A DNA stretch of 64,000 nucleotides from Archivesica marissinica (Eukaryota; Mollusca; Bivalvia; Venerida; Vesicomyidae), in assembly GCA_014843695.1 (NCBI GenBank), contig CM026395.1, positions 49,830,557 to 49,894,556 on the forward strand, written 5' to 3'. The notes beneath the pieces were generated by a model. The model was given only the letters and a program-made list of their open reading frames with translations. It did not search any database and was not told the DNA's origin. Position 1 is the first letter of the stretch; the number at the start of each line of letters is the position of its first letter. The translations under genes and the position numbers were made by a program. Below, one piece after another: positions 24,505-40,000 of this stretch.

Positions 24505-24748
24505 TCGTGGAAGTCGTGATAGCGCAGTGGGTGCGCGTTCGCTTCAGGTGCGAAAGGTCCGGAGTTCGAGCCCCACTGGAGCCGTTACGATTGTGCCCTT
24601 AGGCAAGGCATTTAAATTCCACGTTGCCTCTTCTCTCTCCCTCGTGGCGATGGATTCCATCAGGAATGAGGTCTCGAGAGTGATGTATATAAGTTGAAAT
24701 AACTTGTTTCGCAATCGAGCTAAAATAAATTTGTATAAACTAAGGAAC
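24505..24748 (+). repeat. SINE copy, group B (tRNA-Leu-like head)
   Basis: The head has A-box-like GATAGCGCAGTGGG, an arm TTCGC-loop-GCGAA with CAG in the loop, and B-box GAGTTCGAGCCCC. The body includes CCCTTAGGCAAGGCATTTAA and ends GTTTCGCAATCGAGCTAAAA. A minus-strand copy lies at 51640-51890. Confidence 0.8.
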
Positions 24749-25204
24749 TCCACAGACTTTATATAAACTGAATGTCACCGAAGAAAGATAACTCGTGAGC
24801 GCATAATACGCAAGAAGATACTGTTGTGTACTCTGGCGTTGTACTCATTATAAATGCCGTATTATATAATGTTCATACAAATGTCAGTTGTGGAAAGTAG
24901 CAGTTTAGCGTAATCATATGTTTTGGATGCCCCTAATGGGCAACCCCGTTTATTTCCAAAGCATACATACACAGCAGTATGCAACATAAATATCAAACAT
25001 AATAATGTCTCTCTAATGCTCCTTTTTATACGTTTGAAAAATAGAATGAATAATAATCATATTTTATTTGCTATTTGACATTTACATTACATACACAATC
25101 ATGACAAATATAAAAAAAAGCAAAATGGGTTGGGCAACAAGTTTTAACAACGTTAGTAAACTGTCCTCCCCAAAAGAGAAACCATTACTGCTTCTTTTCT
25201 GTTA

Positions 25205-25525
25205 TAACAGACGGATATGTAGCTGGACTGGTAATCCAGGGATCGCAGGTTCTATCCCCCGTCTGACCCTAATAAAATTAACAGTCTTTCAGATGGGACG
25301 TTAAGCCGAGGTCTCGTGTCGGTGCTGTACATCGTGCACGTAAAAAAAGGAAGGGAGACTCTAGAATGGGTTTCTGTATATATATCATTGCACTACCCTC
25401 CATCAATCTAAAATGACTAATCTCTTCAGGAGGCGTCGCACAATATGAGCAACCGGTAGCGACGATAAACAGGAGGCGTCGCACAATATGAGCAACCGGT
25501 AGCGACGATAAATTAATAAATGTTA
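25205..25525 (+). repeat. SINE copy, group A (near full-length, duplicated 3' end)
   Basis: The head GGACTGGTAATCCAGGGATC precedes the full group A body. The last ~38 bp (AGGAGGCGTCGCACAATATG, AGCAACCGGTAGCGACGATAA) is present twice in tandem near 25433 and 25471. Confidence 0.85.
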
Positions 25526-26245
25526 ACACACACATTTCTGTTATAAGTTGCAGTAATTTGGAAGGGTATACGTTACAATTTAATGGAGTGGCAAGGCCAC
25601 AAACACAACATCATATGAGGACTTATCTTCATAAAATGTAACTTAAAAACTTAAAAACGTGTATGATTTATCAGTAACCTCAAATAGTGAACATGTTTAC
25701 TTAGTTGTTAAGCATTCGCTTTTTGCTAATAGTATTCCAACTGTTCATTTATTATTGTTCTGTTTGGGCGGACATTGAGTAATTTGTTCAACCCAGGTAG
25801 GTGGCCGTCCTCTTTGCCTAGCAGTCTATCATTGAATCATACTATATACCATATATATATATAACATTATATAAAGAACAGATACAATATTATATGAAAC
25901 TAAAATGAACAATAGCAATACATGTACTAGAAAGTAATCAAGAATTCTAAGCATTGCATATTTTGCTAATGTGCGGCACACGTGTATGTATGGACCCGTA
26001 TGTTCCATGTATGTCAAACCCCATGCGGGTACCTAGACATGTAGCAATACTAGAAAGTAATCAAGAATTCTAAGCATTGTTTACGTATGTTCCATTTATG
26101 CCAAAGCCCTTGCGGGGGACCTAGACACGTTTTCCTGGGCAGGCTTAGCGACATGAGCGGTCAACCAGTAATAAGCCATATGTGTGAGATGCCTTGCCCA
26201 AGGACACTACATACGTTCTCCTACCGAGTATCGAATCCGTGACCA

Positions 26246-27405
<1,160 letters not shown>

Positions 27406-27493
27406 TATAAATTTGTGCCGTGTAATGTTAACTTTCGCGGACGGATACGGAGGTCGGAGGTCAACATTGGAGTTGTGTCAGTAAATATTAAAG
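27406..27493 (+). promoter_or_regulatory. Candidate core promoter and 5' UTR of FHOD short isoform
   Basis: TATAAAT at 27406-27412 would place a start site near 27436 and a ~58-base leader before the ATG at 27494. The leader is locally GC-richer (CGGACGGATACGGAGGTCGG). The ATG context AAAGATGGCG has A at -3 and G at +4, a good eukaryotic start. The TATA call is inference. Confidence 0.35.
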
Positions 27494-27658
27494 ATGGCGA
27501 CCTTCGCATGTAGAATTCAATACTTAGACGATACTGATCCATTTTCGAGCACTAATTTTCCAGAACCGACGAGGCCGCCAACTTACACATTCCATATTAA
27601 CGTTCCTCTTGTAAATCAAATAGGTGGTGTTCATAGAGTGTTAAGTGCACCGCATAAA
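27494..27658 (+). CDS. FHOD: FHOD formin, first coding exon of short isoform (GBD, N-terminal half)
   Basis: 165 bp, 55 codons, ending at donor AAA|GTAAGT in phase 0. The peptide starts MATFACRIQYLDDTDPF and contains NFPEP, then GGVHRVLSAPHK. These match the start of vertebrate FHOD1/FHOD3 (VQYLEDTDPF, NFPEP, VHRLL-AP-K). FHOD formins nucleate and bundle actin under Rho/ROCK control. This part is the first half of the ubiquitin-fold GTPase-binding-domain-like module, ahead of the FH3/DID region. The next part of the module is the exon at 46525, whose phase fits exactly. I read past the donor and rejected the extension (KVSKFRKES onward), which is intron. Confidence 0.93.
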
Positions 27659-28555
27659 GTAAGTAAATTTCGAAAGGAATCGTGTCTCCAGTGTAAACAA
27701 ATCGGTGGGTGGGGTAATTTTATTTACCTGGATTACAATATATTGTGATTTTCTTTGGAATATTGGTGATAATTTATCATTCAGAATGGATACATTATTT
27801 GTTCATTAATGGATTAATTATAAATTAAGCATATGACAAGGTTTGGTGTATCGGGTGTATTTCAATATATTTAAAAGTTGACGACTGCTAAAATGGCACT
27901 GAACTGTTACTACTGTAAGCAGATTACATATGTCTAAGTTATAGAGTTATTCCAGCTACGGATCAAGTAGGCATTAACTGACCACATTTTCAGTAAGGGG
28001 AGCCTAACCCATACGGTGGAGAGATCCCCACCCCACTACCCCCACCTCATAAACTTCATTCTTAATCTTAAAATGTGTGTACATAGATCATTGAGTACAA
28101 CACAGTGCAACTAAAGACTGCCATATGTATAAGTTAAGAAAACTGTATGTCTGTGCAACGACTGTCTGCAACCCACACCCTGTGTGTCTAGGCAACAAAT
28201 GTTGACAGCCCGGACGTTACAACCTCCCCACCCCCACTCTCCAACACCAGCAAGTGTAGTCAATCTGCACCGCTCCCTGGATCATGCCAATGATTACTGT
28301 ATCAAATATGGTTTTCATTATTGAATCTACATCCAGTTGCCTGTCGGGACAGGAAGAGTGTATGTTTGAATCCCATGTCTTTCATCTTTCTGTTACTGTC
28401 CATCAATCATTATCTGATTATTATTGTGAAGTCAATTAGTCTGTGGTTCTTCTACCCTGGTGCCTGTCTATTCCTGACATACTTCTCAGATATCTTGCTC
28501 CACCAATAACGACTGGAGAGAGATATTAGGATCAATGGAAGCACAATCTGAATTG
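27659..28555. other. Intronic sequence, no feature seen
   Basis: Start of the ~18.9-kb intron between the two GBD exons. No exon or repeat family recognised. Confidence 0.45.
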
Positions 28556-28775
28556 ATTCAGTCCATGGATGAGTGGATTAGGTCGCTGACTTGTATACCA
28601 CTGTAATCTATCCTCACTGAGTGTCACGAGTTCGAGTCCCACTCAGGCCGTGTCTACATGTATTTATATGAAAAAGTTGGCAGTTTCTTACGTAGGTTGG
28701 CGCACCAAGCACTGGTTTACAGCTGGAGCCTGCTCAGGAAAGGTGTTTTTAGGTAAACTTCCCACCAAACAAAAT
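28556..28775 (+). repeat. SINE copy, group C (tRNA-Ser-like head)
   Basis: The head GATGAGTGGATTAGGTCGCT and B-box GAGTTCGAGTCCC carry a long variable-arm-like insert. The body TATGAAAAAGTTGGCAGTTT and AGGAAAGGTGTTTTTAGGTAA is shared with copies at 29882 and 44757. Confidence 0.8.
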
Positions 28776-28793
28776 GAAACCAACAAACTTCAT

Positions 28794-29595
28794 TAACCCT
28801 TTCCCTCATAGAAACACCTTGACGCCATTACCAATACGACATACATTGACAATGTAGTAGCCAACCAATGTTCATAATTATGGCCAGAATCAAAGACCAG
28901 TAACAAGAAAAAGCTTGTAACACCTATGTACGTCCCCAACTTGAGTATTGCTCAACTGTCTGGCACCCCTGGCAAAAGTCTCTCGCTTATAAAGCAGAAA
29001 GAGTGCAAAGATCAGCTGCATGCTATGTCTGCAATGACTATAACAAGCAGTGTAACAAAAATTATCAACTCCCTGAACTGGCAAACATTTGAATATCGAC
29101 GCATACAATCATCAGTAATATACCTATATATAAAATAACTTGGTATGCGCCGACCACAACCACTTAACACACACAAGGAACCTGAACTACTTAATTCCTC
29201 AGTCCCGAACCAAATACCATATAAACTCTTTCCCCCCGAACAATACGTCTCTGGAATGGCCTCCCCTACTATATACAGTCCAGCCCCAGCTTAATCATTT
29301 TTGTTGAGCGGTTGGCCACGGTACCACTAATGTAACATGATGTCTGTTTTTAACCTTAGTATGTAGTTCTTTTAACACTCTCTGTCTCACTAATTGAGAT
29401 TTTTAACCACTGTCCCTGACAAGCGCCTCCCTGTCATACTGGCGTCCAAGTGTTGGGAGTACCATGTAGATCAAATATAGTGCCAGATGGGATAGATATG
29501 GCGACTATTAATCCACTGCATGATAGCTAAATTGCTGTCGTTTGTATGGAGATATAATAGTATATTAACCTAAATCTCATGGCGGAAAGGGTTAA
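28794..29595. repeat. TTAA-bounded repeat (possible MITE) around a LINE fragment
   Basis: The left end TTAACCCTTTCCCTCAT and right end ATGGCGGAAAGGGTTAA are inverted. The right-end ~75 bp (GCTGTCGTTTGTATGGAGAT, then ATAATAGTATATTAACCTAA) recurs at 50817-50892. Whether the two ends belong to one element is uncertain. Confidence 0.4.
28905..29315 (+). pseudogene. Non-LTR retrotransposon (LINE) reverse-transcriptase C-terminal fragment
   Basis: Frame by frame this reads as the usual C-terminal end of LINE ORF2. The order is YVRPQLEYCSTVWHPW, then AERVQRSAA, then (after a frameshift) LNWQTFEYRRIQ, then YLIPQSRTKYHINSFPP, then RTIRLWNGLP. At least two frameshifts and a stop break it. The motifs fit the CR1/L2/Jockey-like type. 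No catalytic domain or endonuclease is present. Confidence 0.75.
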
Positions 29596-29881
29596 CCAAT
29601 TATGCTACCAATATAATGTGAACGAACACCAAATGTAGACATTAAGTGATAATAGTAGGCAGCTATTTACATAACTATTATTTATTGCCAGTTCCAACCT
29701 TAAAAAAATTCTTTAATACATCAAGCCATGATCAAGGATATTATGAGGAGACCAGGGCTCAGCAGGTGAGGTACCCTTGGTGCCTCACTTACAGTGCCTT
29801 GTGACAGGCAGACATGTATATACATATGTATAAAGTGAAAAACTTTAATTACAAACCATCATGCACATACATTATTTAAGG

Positions 29882-30150
29882 TCCGCCTCCGTGGTCGAGT
29901 GGTTAAGGTCGCTGACTTGTATACCACTGTAACCTATCATCACTGATGGTCACGGGTTCGAGCCCCGCTCAGGCCGTGTCTCATTTATATGAAAAAGTTG
30001 GCAGTTTCTTACGGAGGTTGGTGCACCCAAGTACTGGTTAACCGCTGGAGCCTGCCCAGGAAAGGTGTTGTTAAGTAAACTGCCCGCCGGCGATATAGCC
30101 CGAAATGGTGCTGATGCAGGCGTAAAACCCGAAATATAACATAACATAAC
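29882..30150 (+). repeat. SINE copy, group C (full-length)
   Basis: The head GTCCGCCTCCGTGGTCGAGT, GGTTAAGG and B-box GGGTTCGAGCCCC precede the body GAAAAAGTTGGCAGTTTCTT, the GATATAGCCCGAAATGGTGC tail domain and a CATAA repeat end. The first 20 bases are the source-like sequence of the 35-bp array at 42504. Confidence 0.85.
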
Positions 30151-30949
30151 ATACATTATTTAGATTATACATGTGGTTCCTTCCTATCAGTTGTTGCTAC
30201 ATGTATATAAGTACACAATGTATATATTATATATTTAGCTATGTTATCAAAAATGACAAGTTTGCTTTTTTGGGTTGACTTGATTTGAGTTCTAAATTTA
30301 TTAATGTTTAATCGTGTTTAATCGGCCATGGACAGTAATATCAAATGAATCTCTCCATCTTTCTCACGCAATTATTTAAATAAACAGGAAACACGATCAA
30401 CTGATAATTCATGTAGCTTCTTAAATGTGAAAATAGTTTAATCTACATGTATGTTTTGCTAATTGCTGTTTAGTTTAGTTTATTTTCAAAATTTCCAGTA
30501 GGCTAGTATGAACATAATATAACATACGGTAGTCGGAGAAGATTACTAATTTTATGTAATAAGACTTGATTTATGCAGCATGGAATATGGCGTGTACAAG
30601 CTAGTTATCTCCTATTTTTTTATTGTCTGAAAATTGTACATGTTTTACAGTGTATGTGTACACCAATTACACGTAGCATTAAATTTGAATGGTTTGGAAA
30701 TCATCCAATCTAAGGTCTTCAAGCAGAGATATTGGAGAGACTAGTTACAACTATATGTATTTTGGCTGTAAGGCTGCATGTAGATAAGATATGAGGAGAG
30801 ACTGGGAATAATGTTCGGCTCATGGCTAGTTCAACATTAACAGCTGACTACCGTGAAATACAGAGGTGCTAAGTCATTCAACTAATACATGTACATAGCA
30901 GTATAATTTTTTTATCGAAGTTATATTTTCAATTTCATACTATGCTAAC
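30151..30949. other. Intronic sequence, no feature seen
   Basis: AT-rich DNA without recognised exons or repeat families. Confidence 0.45.
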
Positions 30950-31188
30950 TTAATTAATCAAGAACTATGTGATTGGCAACACATTTGTACATAGGGGATA
31001 TTTGTTTGTTAATTAATCAAGAACTATGTGCTTGGCAACACATTTGTACATAGGGGATATTTGTTTGTTAATTAATCAAGAACTATGTGCTTGGCAATAC
31101 ATTTGTACATATGGGGATATTTGTTTGTTAATTAATTAAGAACTATGTGCTTGGCAATACATTTGTACATAGGGGATATTTGTTTGTT
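30950..31188. repeat. 59-bp tandem repeat, four copies
   Basis: Four near-identical units contain TTAATTAATCAAGAACTATG, TGCTTGGCAA and ACATTTGTACATAGGGGATA. Confidence 0.92.
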
Positions 31189-31248
31189 TCAGCGTATGAA
31201 TTGATTAAATAATATTTCACTGATGAACATTGAAAGCAATATTATCAC

Positions 31249-33599
31249 GAGTGGTACTATCCATGAGTGGTACTATCTATGAGTGGTACTATCCATGAGT
31301 GGTACTATCCATGAGTGGTACTATCTATGAGTGGTACTATCTATGAGTGGTACTATCTACGAGTGGTACTATCTACGAGTGGTACTATCTATGAGTGGTA
31401 CTATCCATGAGTGGTACTATCCATGAGTGGTACTATCCATGAGTGGTACTATCCACCATGAGTGGTACTATCCATGAGTGGTACTATCCACCATGAGTGG
31501 TACTATCCACCATGAGTGGTACTATCCATGAGTGGTACTATCTATGAGTGGTACTATCCATGAGTGGTACTATCCACCATGAGTGGTACTATCTATGAGT
31601 GGTACTATCTATGAGTGGTACTATCCATGAGTGGTACTATCTATGAGTGGTACTATCCATGAGTGGTACTATCCACCATGAGTGGTACTATCCATGAGTG
31701 GTACTATCCATGAGTGGTACTATCCATGCGTGGTACTATCCATGAGTGGTACTATCCATGAGTGGTACTATCCATGAGTGGTACTATCCATGAGTGGTAC
31801 TATCCATGAGTGGTACTATCTATGAGTGGTACTATCTATGAGTGGTACTATCCACCATGAGTGGTACTATCTATGAGTGGTACTATCTATGAGTGGTACT
31901 ATCTATGAGTGGTACTATCTATGAGTGGTACTATCTATGAGTGGTACTATCTATGAGTGGTACTATCCATGAGTGGTACTATCTATGAGTGGTACTATCC
32001 ATGAGTGGTACTATCCATCTATCCATGAGTGGTACTATCCATGCGTGGTACTATCCATGAGTGGTACTATCTATGAGTGGTACTATCTATGAGTGGTACT
32101 ATCCACCATGAGTGGTACTATCTATGAGTGGTACTATCTATGAGTGGTACTATCCATGCGTGGTACTATCCATGAGTGGTACTATCTATGAGTGGTACTA
32201 TCTATGAGTGGTACTATCTATGAGTGGTACTATCCATGAGTGGTACTATCTATGAGTGGTACTATCTATGAGTGGTACTATCTATGAGTGGTACTATCTA
32301 TGAGTGGTACTATCCATGAGTGGTACTATCCATGAGTGGTACTATCCACCATGAGTGGTACTATCCATGAGTGGTACTATCCATGCGTGGTACTATCCAT
32401 GAGTGGTACTATCCACCATGAGTGGTACTATCTATGAGTGGTACTATCCACCATGAGTGGTACTATCCACCATGAGTGGTACTATCCATGAGTGGTACTA
32501 TCCACCATGAGTGGTACTATCCATGAGTGGTACTATCCACCATGAGTGGTACTATCCATGAGTGGTACTATCCATGAGTGGTACTATCCATGAGTGGTAC
32601 TATCCATGAGTGGTACTATCCATGAGTGGTACTATCTATGAGTGGTACTATCTATGAGTGGTACTATCCATGAGTGGTACTATCCATGAGTGGTACTATC
32701 TATGAGTGGTACTATCCATGAGTGGTACTATCTATGAGTGGTACTATCCACCATGAGTGGTACTATCTATGAGTGGTACTATCCATGAGTGGTACTATCT
32801 ATGAGTGGTACTATCCATGAGTGGTACTATCTATGAGTAGTACTATCCATGAGTGGTACTATCCATGAGTGGTACTATCCATGAGTGGTACTATCCATGA
32901 GTGGTACTATCCATGAGTGGTACTATCTATGAGTGGTACTATCTATGAGTGGTACTATCCATGAGTGGTACTATCTATGAGTGGTACTATCTATGAGTGG
33001 TACTATCTATGAGTGGTACTATCCATGAGTGGTACTATCCATGAGTGGTACTATCTATGAGTGGTACTATCTATGAGTTGTACTATCCATGAGTGGTACT
33101 ATCTATGAGTGGTACTATCCATGAGTGGTACTATCTATGAGTGGTACTATCTATGAGTGGTACTATCTATGAGTGGTACTATCTATGAGTGGTACTATCT
33201 ATGAGTGGTACTATCTATGAGTGGTACTATCCATCTATCCATGAGTGGTACTATCCATGAGTGGTACTATCCACCATGAGTGGTACTATCTATGAGTGGT
33301 ACTATCTATGAGTGGTACTATCCATGAGTGGTACTATCCATGAGTGGTACTATCCATGAGTGGTACTATCTATGAGTGGTACTATCCATGAGTGGTACTA
33401 TCCATGAGTGGTACTATCCATGAGTAGTACTATCCATGAGTGGTACTATCCATGAGTGGTACTATCCATGAGTGGTACTATCCATGAGTGGTACTATCCA
33501 TGAGTAGTACTATCCATGAGTAGTACTATCCATGAGTGGTACTATCCATGAGTGGTAACTATCCATGAGTGGTACTATCCATGCGTGGTACTATCCATG
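31249..33599. repeat. 16-bp minisatellite array, about 2.35 kb
   Basis: The unit is GAGTGGTACTATCCAT or GAGTGGTACTATCTAT; a 19-bp form ends CCACCAT. There are about 145 copies with rare point variants (GCGTGG, GAGTAG). Confidence 0.97.
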
Positions 33600-34068
33600 G
33601 TGCCTGGTGATGAAATTGTGCTATTTCTTTTGGCTTTTCTTCTTTACAGTACCGTATATTGATAGATTAAAAACTACAATAACACATTGGGAAAGTTTTA
33701 TAAACATTCTCTCTCCTATGTATTTATGTAATAAATGTCAATTTATCGTGCTATATAAAGTAATTTCCAGCTATGCATAAAAATTGGAAATAAAATATAA
33801 TTCATTGAAAGAACACATTTAACAGGTTGTTTATGTTTGAATTATTTTGCCATAATATAGGAACATTTAGCTGTCAGCAAGGCAATACATGTGAAATGGT
33901 TGATATAGCATTCATACAATGTATTCTAATAGCTTTACTGTAGAATGCTAATATGTTGCTGACATATATTGCAGTTTTATTTATTGTATAGGAATGTAAA
34001 TTAGTTTCCTTAATATGCCATAATGATTTTGTGTTTTTAGTTTAATAATATTTTATTGCATTCATCAT
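33600..34068. other. Spacer between two arrays, no feature seen
   Basis: AT-rich sequence between the 16-bp and 27-bp arrays. No recognised exon. Confidence 0.5.
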
Positions 34069-37000
34069 AATATACCACATACATGGAACATGCAGAATAT
34101 ACCAGTACATGGAACATGCAGAATATACCACGTACATGGAACATGCAGAATATACCACGTACATGGAACATGCAGAATATACCACGTACATGGAACATGC
34201 AGAATATACCACGTACATGGAACATGCAGAATATACCACGTACATGGAACATGCAGAATATACCACCACGTACATGGAACATGCAGAATATACCACATAC
34301 ATGGAACATGCAGAATATACCACGTACATGGAACATGCAGAATATACCATGTACATGGAACATGCAGAATATACCACGTACATGGAACATGCAGAATATA
34401 CCACGTACATGGAACATGCAGAATATACCACGTACATGGAACATGCAGAATATAACCATACATGGAACATGCAGAATATACCACGTACATGGAACATGCA
34501 GAATATACCACCTACATGGAACATGCAGAATATACCATGTACATGGAACATGCAGAATATACCATGTACATGGAACATGCAGAATATACCACGTACATGG
34601 AACATGCAGAATATACCACGTAATGGAACATGCAGAATATACCACGTACATGGAACATGCAGAATATACCACGTACATGGAACATGCAGAATATACCACG
34701 TACATGGAACATGCAGAATATACCACGTACATGGAACATGCAGAATATACACCACGTACATGGAACATGCAGAATATACCACGTACATACATGCAGAATA
34801 TACCACGTACATGGAACATGCAGAATATACCACCACTACATGAACATGCAGAATATACCACGTACATGGAACATGCAGAATATACCACGTACATGGAACA
34901 TGCAGAATATACCACGTACATGGAACATGCAGAATATACCACGTACATGGAACATGCAGAATATACCACATACATGGAACATGCAGAATATACCAGTACA
35001 TGGAACATGCAGAATATACCACATACATGGAACAGCAGAATATACCAGTACAGGAACATGCAAACCAACAGGAACATGCAGAATACCACGTACATGCAGA
35101 ATATACCACGTACATGGAACATGCAGAATATACCAGTACATGGAACATGCAGAATATACCACCACGTACATGGAACATGCAGAATATACCACATACATGG
35201 AACATGCAGAATATACCACGTACATGGAACATGCAGAATATACCACGTACATGGAACATGCAGAATATACCAGTACATGGAACATGCAGAATATACCACT
35301 ACATGGAACATGCAGAATATACCACATACATGGAACATGCAGAATATACCACGTACATGGAACATGCAGAATATACCACCACGTACATGGAACATGCAGA
35401 ATATACCACGTACATGGAACATGCAGAATATACCACGTACATGGAACATGCAGAATATACCACCACGTACATGGAACATGCAGAATATACCACGTACATG
35501 GAACATGCAGAATATACCACGTACATGGAACATGCAGAATATACCACCACGTACATGGAACATGCAGAATATACCATGTACATGGAACATGCAGAATATA
35601 CCACGTACATGGAACATGCAGAATATACCACGTACATGGAACATGCAGAATATACCACCATGTACATGGAACATGCAGAATATACCACGTACATGGAACA
35701 TGCAGAATATACCACGTACATGGAACATGCAGAATATACCACCACGTACATGGAACATGCAGAATATACCACATACATGGAACATGCAGAATATACCACG
35801 TACATGGAACATGCAGAATATACCAGTACATGGAACATGCAGAATATACCACGTACATGGAACATGCAGAATATACCACGTACATGGAACATGCAGAATA
35901 TACCACCAGTACATGGAACATGCAGAATATACCACGTACATGGAACATGCAGAATATACCACATACATGGAACATGCAGAATATACCATGTACATGGAAC
36001 ATGCAGAATATACCACATACATGGAACATGCAGAATATACCACGTACATGGAACATGCAGAATATACCACGTACATGGAACATGCAGAATATACCACGTA
36101 CATGGAACATGCAGAATATACCACCACGTACATGGAACATGCAGAATATACCACGTACATGGAACATGCAGAATATACCACGTACATGGAACATGCAGAA
36201 TATACCAGTACATGGAACATGCAGAATATACCACATACATGGAACATGCAGAATATACCACATACATGGAACATGCAGAATATACCATGTACATGGAACA
36301 TGCAGAATATACCACATACATGGAACATGCAGAATATACCACGTACATGGAACATGCAGAATATACCACGTACATGGAACATGCAGAATATACCACGTAC
36401 ATGGAACATGCAGAATATACCACCACGTACATGGAACATGCAGAATATACCACGTACATGGAACATGCAGAATATACCACATACATGGAACATGCAGAAT
36501 ATACCACCAGTACATGGAACATGCAGAATATACCACCAGTACATGGAACATGCAGAATATACCACGTACATGGAACATGCAGAATATACCACCACGTACA
36601 TGGAACATGCAGAATATACCACGTACATGGAACATGCAGAATATACCAGTACATGGAACATGCAGAATATACCACATACATGGAACATGCAGAATATACC
36701 ACGTACATGGAACATGCAGAATATACCAGTACATGGAACATGCATATACCACGTACATGGAACATGCAGAATATACCAGTACATGGAACATGCAGAATAT
36801 ACCACGTACATGGAACATGCAGAATATACCACGTACATGGAACATGCAGAATATACCACGTACATGGAACATGCAGAATATACCACGTACATGGAACATG
36901 CAGAATATACCACGTACATGGAACATGCAGAATATACCACATACATGGAACATGCAGAATATACCACCACGTACATGGAACATGCAGAATATACCACGTA

Positions 37001-40000
37001 CATGGAACATGCAGAATATACCACGTACATGGAACATGCAGAATATACCACCACGTACATGGAACATGCAGAATATACCACGTACATGGAACATGCAGAA
37101 TATACCACGTACATGGAACATGCAGAATATACCAGTACATGGAACATGCAGAATATACCACATACATGGAACATGCAGAATATACCACGTACATGGAACA
37201 TGCAGAATATACCACGTACATGGAACATGCAGAATATACCACGTACATGGAACATGCAGAATATACCACGTACATGGAACATGCAGAATATACCACGTAC
37301 ATGGAACATGCAGAATATACCACGTACATGGAACATGCAGAATATACCACCACGTACATGGAACATGCAGAATATACCACGTACATGGAACATGCAGAAT
37401 ATACCACGTACATGGAACATGCAGAATATACCAGTACATGGAACATGCAGAATATACCACGTACATGGAACATGCAGAATATACCACGTACATGGAACAT
37501 GCAGAATATACCACGTACATGGAACATGCAGAATATACCACGTACATGGAACATGCAGAATATACCACGTACATGGAACATGCAGAATATACCACGTACA
37601 TGGAACATGCAGAATATACCACGTACATGGAACATGCAGAATATACCACGTACATGGAACATGCAGAATATACCACATACATGGAACATGCAGAATATAC
37701 CAGTACATGGAACATGCAGAATATACCACGTACATGGAACATGCAGAATATACCACGTACATGGAACATGCAGAATATACCACATACATGGAACATGCAG
37801 AATATACCACGTACATGGAACATGCAGAATATACCACGTACAAACATGCAGAATATACCACGTACATGGAACATGCAGAATATACCACCACGTACATGGA
37901 ACATGCAGAATATACCACGTACATGGAACATGCAGAATATACCACATACATGGAACATGCAGAATATACCACCATGTACATGGAACATGCAGAATATACC
38001 ACCAGTACATGGAACATGCAGAATATACCACGTACATGGAACATGCAGAATATACCACGTACATGGAACATGCAGAATATACCACGTACATGGAACATGC
38101 AGAATATACCAGTACATGGAACATGCAGAATATACCACATACATGGAACATGCAGAATATACCACGTACATGGAACATGCAGAATATACCATGTACATGG
38201 AACATGCAGAATATACCATGTACATGGAACATGCAGAATATACCAGTACATGGAACATGCAGAATATACCACGTAAATGGAACATGCAGAATATACCACG
38301 TACATGGAACATGCAGAATATACCACGTACATGGAACATGCAGAATATACCACGTACATGGAACATGCAGAATATACCACGTACATGGAACATGCAGAAT
38401 ATACCGCGTACATGGAACATGCAGAATATACCACGTACATGGAACATGCAGAATATACCACCACGTACATGGAACATGCAGACTATACCACGTACATGGA
38501 ACATGCAGAATATACCACGTACATGGAACATGCAGAATATACCACCACATACATGAAACATGCAGAATATACCATGTACATGGAACATGCAGAATATACC
38601 ACGTACATGGAACATGCAGAATATACCACGTACATGGAACATGCAGAATATACCATGTACATGGAACATGCAGAATATACCACATACATGGAACATGCAG
38701 AATATACCAGTACATGGAACATGCAGAATATACCACATACATGGAACATGCAGAATATACCATGTACATGGAACATGCAGAATATACCACATACATGGAA
38801 CATGCAGAATATACCACGTACATGCAGAATATACCACGTACATGGAACATGCAGAATATACCAGTACATGGAACATGCAGAATATACCAGTACATGGAAC
38901 ATGCAGAATATACCACGTACATGGAACATGCAGAATATACCACCATGTACATGGAACATGCAGAATATACCACGTACATGCAGAATATACCATGTACATG
39001 GAACATGCAGAATATACCACCACGTACATGGAACACGCAGAATATACCACATACATGGAACATGCAGAATATACCACGTACATGGAACATGCAGAATATA
39101 CCATGTACATGGAACATGCAGAATATACCACCACGTACATGGAACATGCAGAATATACCACATACATGGAACATGCAGAATATACCAGTACATGGAACAT
39201 GCAGAATATACCACGTACATGCAGAATATACCACGTACATGGAACATGCAGAATATACCAGTACATGGAACATGCAGAATATACCAGTACATGGAACATG
39301 CAGAATATACCACGTACATGGAACATGCAGAATATACCACGTACATGGAACATGCAGAATATACCACCATGTACATGGAACATGCAGAATATACCACGTA
39401 CATGCAGAATATACCACGTACATGCAGAATATACCACGTACATGGAACATGCAGAATATACCACCACGTACATGGAACATGCAGAATATACCACATACAT
39501 GGAACATGCAGAATATACCATGTACATGGAACATGCAGAATATACCAGTACATGGAACATGCAGAATATACCACGTACATGGAACATGCAGAATATACCA
39601 CGTACATGGAACATGCAGAATATACCACCATGTACATGGAACATGCAGAATATACCACGTACATGCAGAATATACCACGTACATGCAGAATATACCACGT
39701 GCATGGAACATGCAGAATATACCACATACATGGAACATGCAGAATATACCACGTACATGGAACATGCAGAATATACCATGTACATGGAACATGCTGAATA
39801 TACCAGTACATGGAACATGCAGAATATACCACATACATGGAACATGCAGAATATACCACATACATGGAACATGCAGAATATACCATGTACATGGAACATG
39901 CAGAATATACCATGTACATGGAACATGCAGAATATACCACGTAAATGGAACATGCAGAATATACCACGTAAATGGAACATGCAGAATATACCACGTACAT

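Noticed and set aside
27659..27748. Read-through extension after SAPHK in the FHOD exon
   Set aside because: AAA|GTAAGT is a strong donor, and the homologous protein continues with LEDCALQ, found at 46525.
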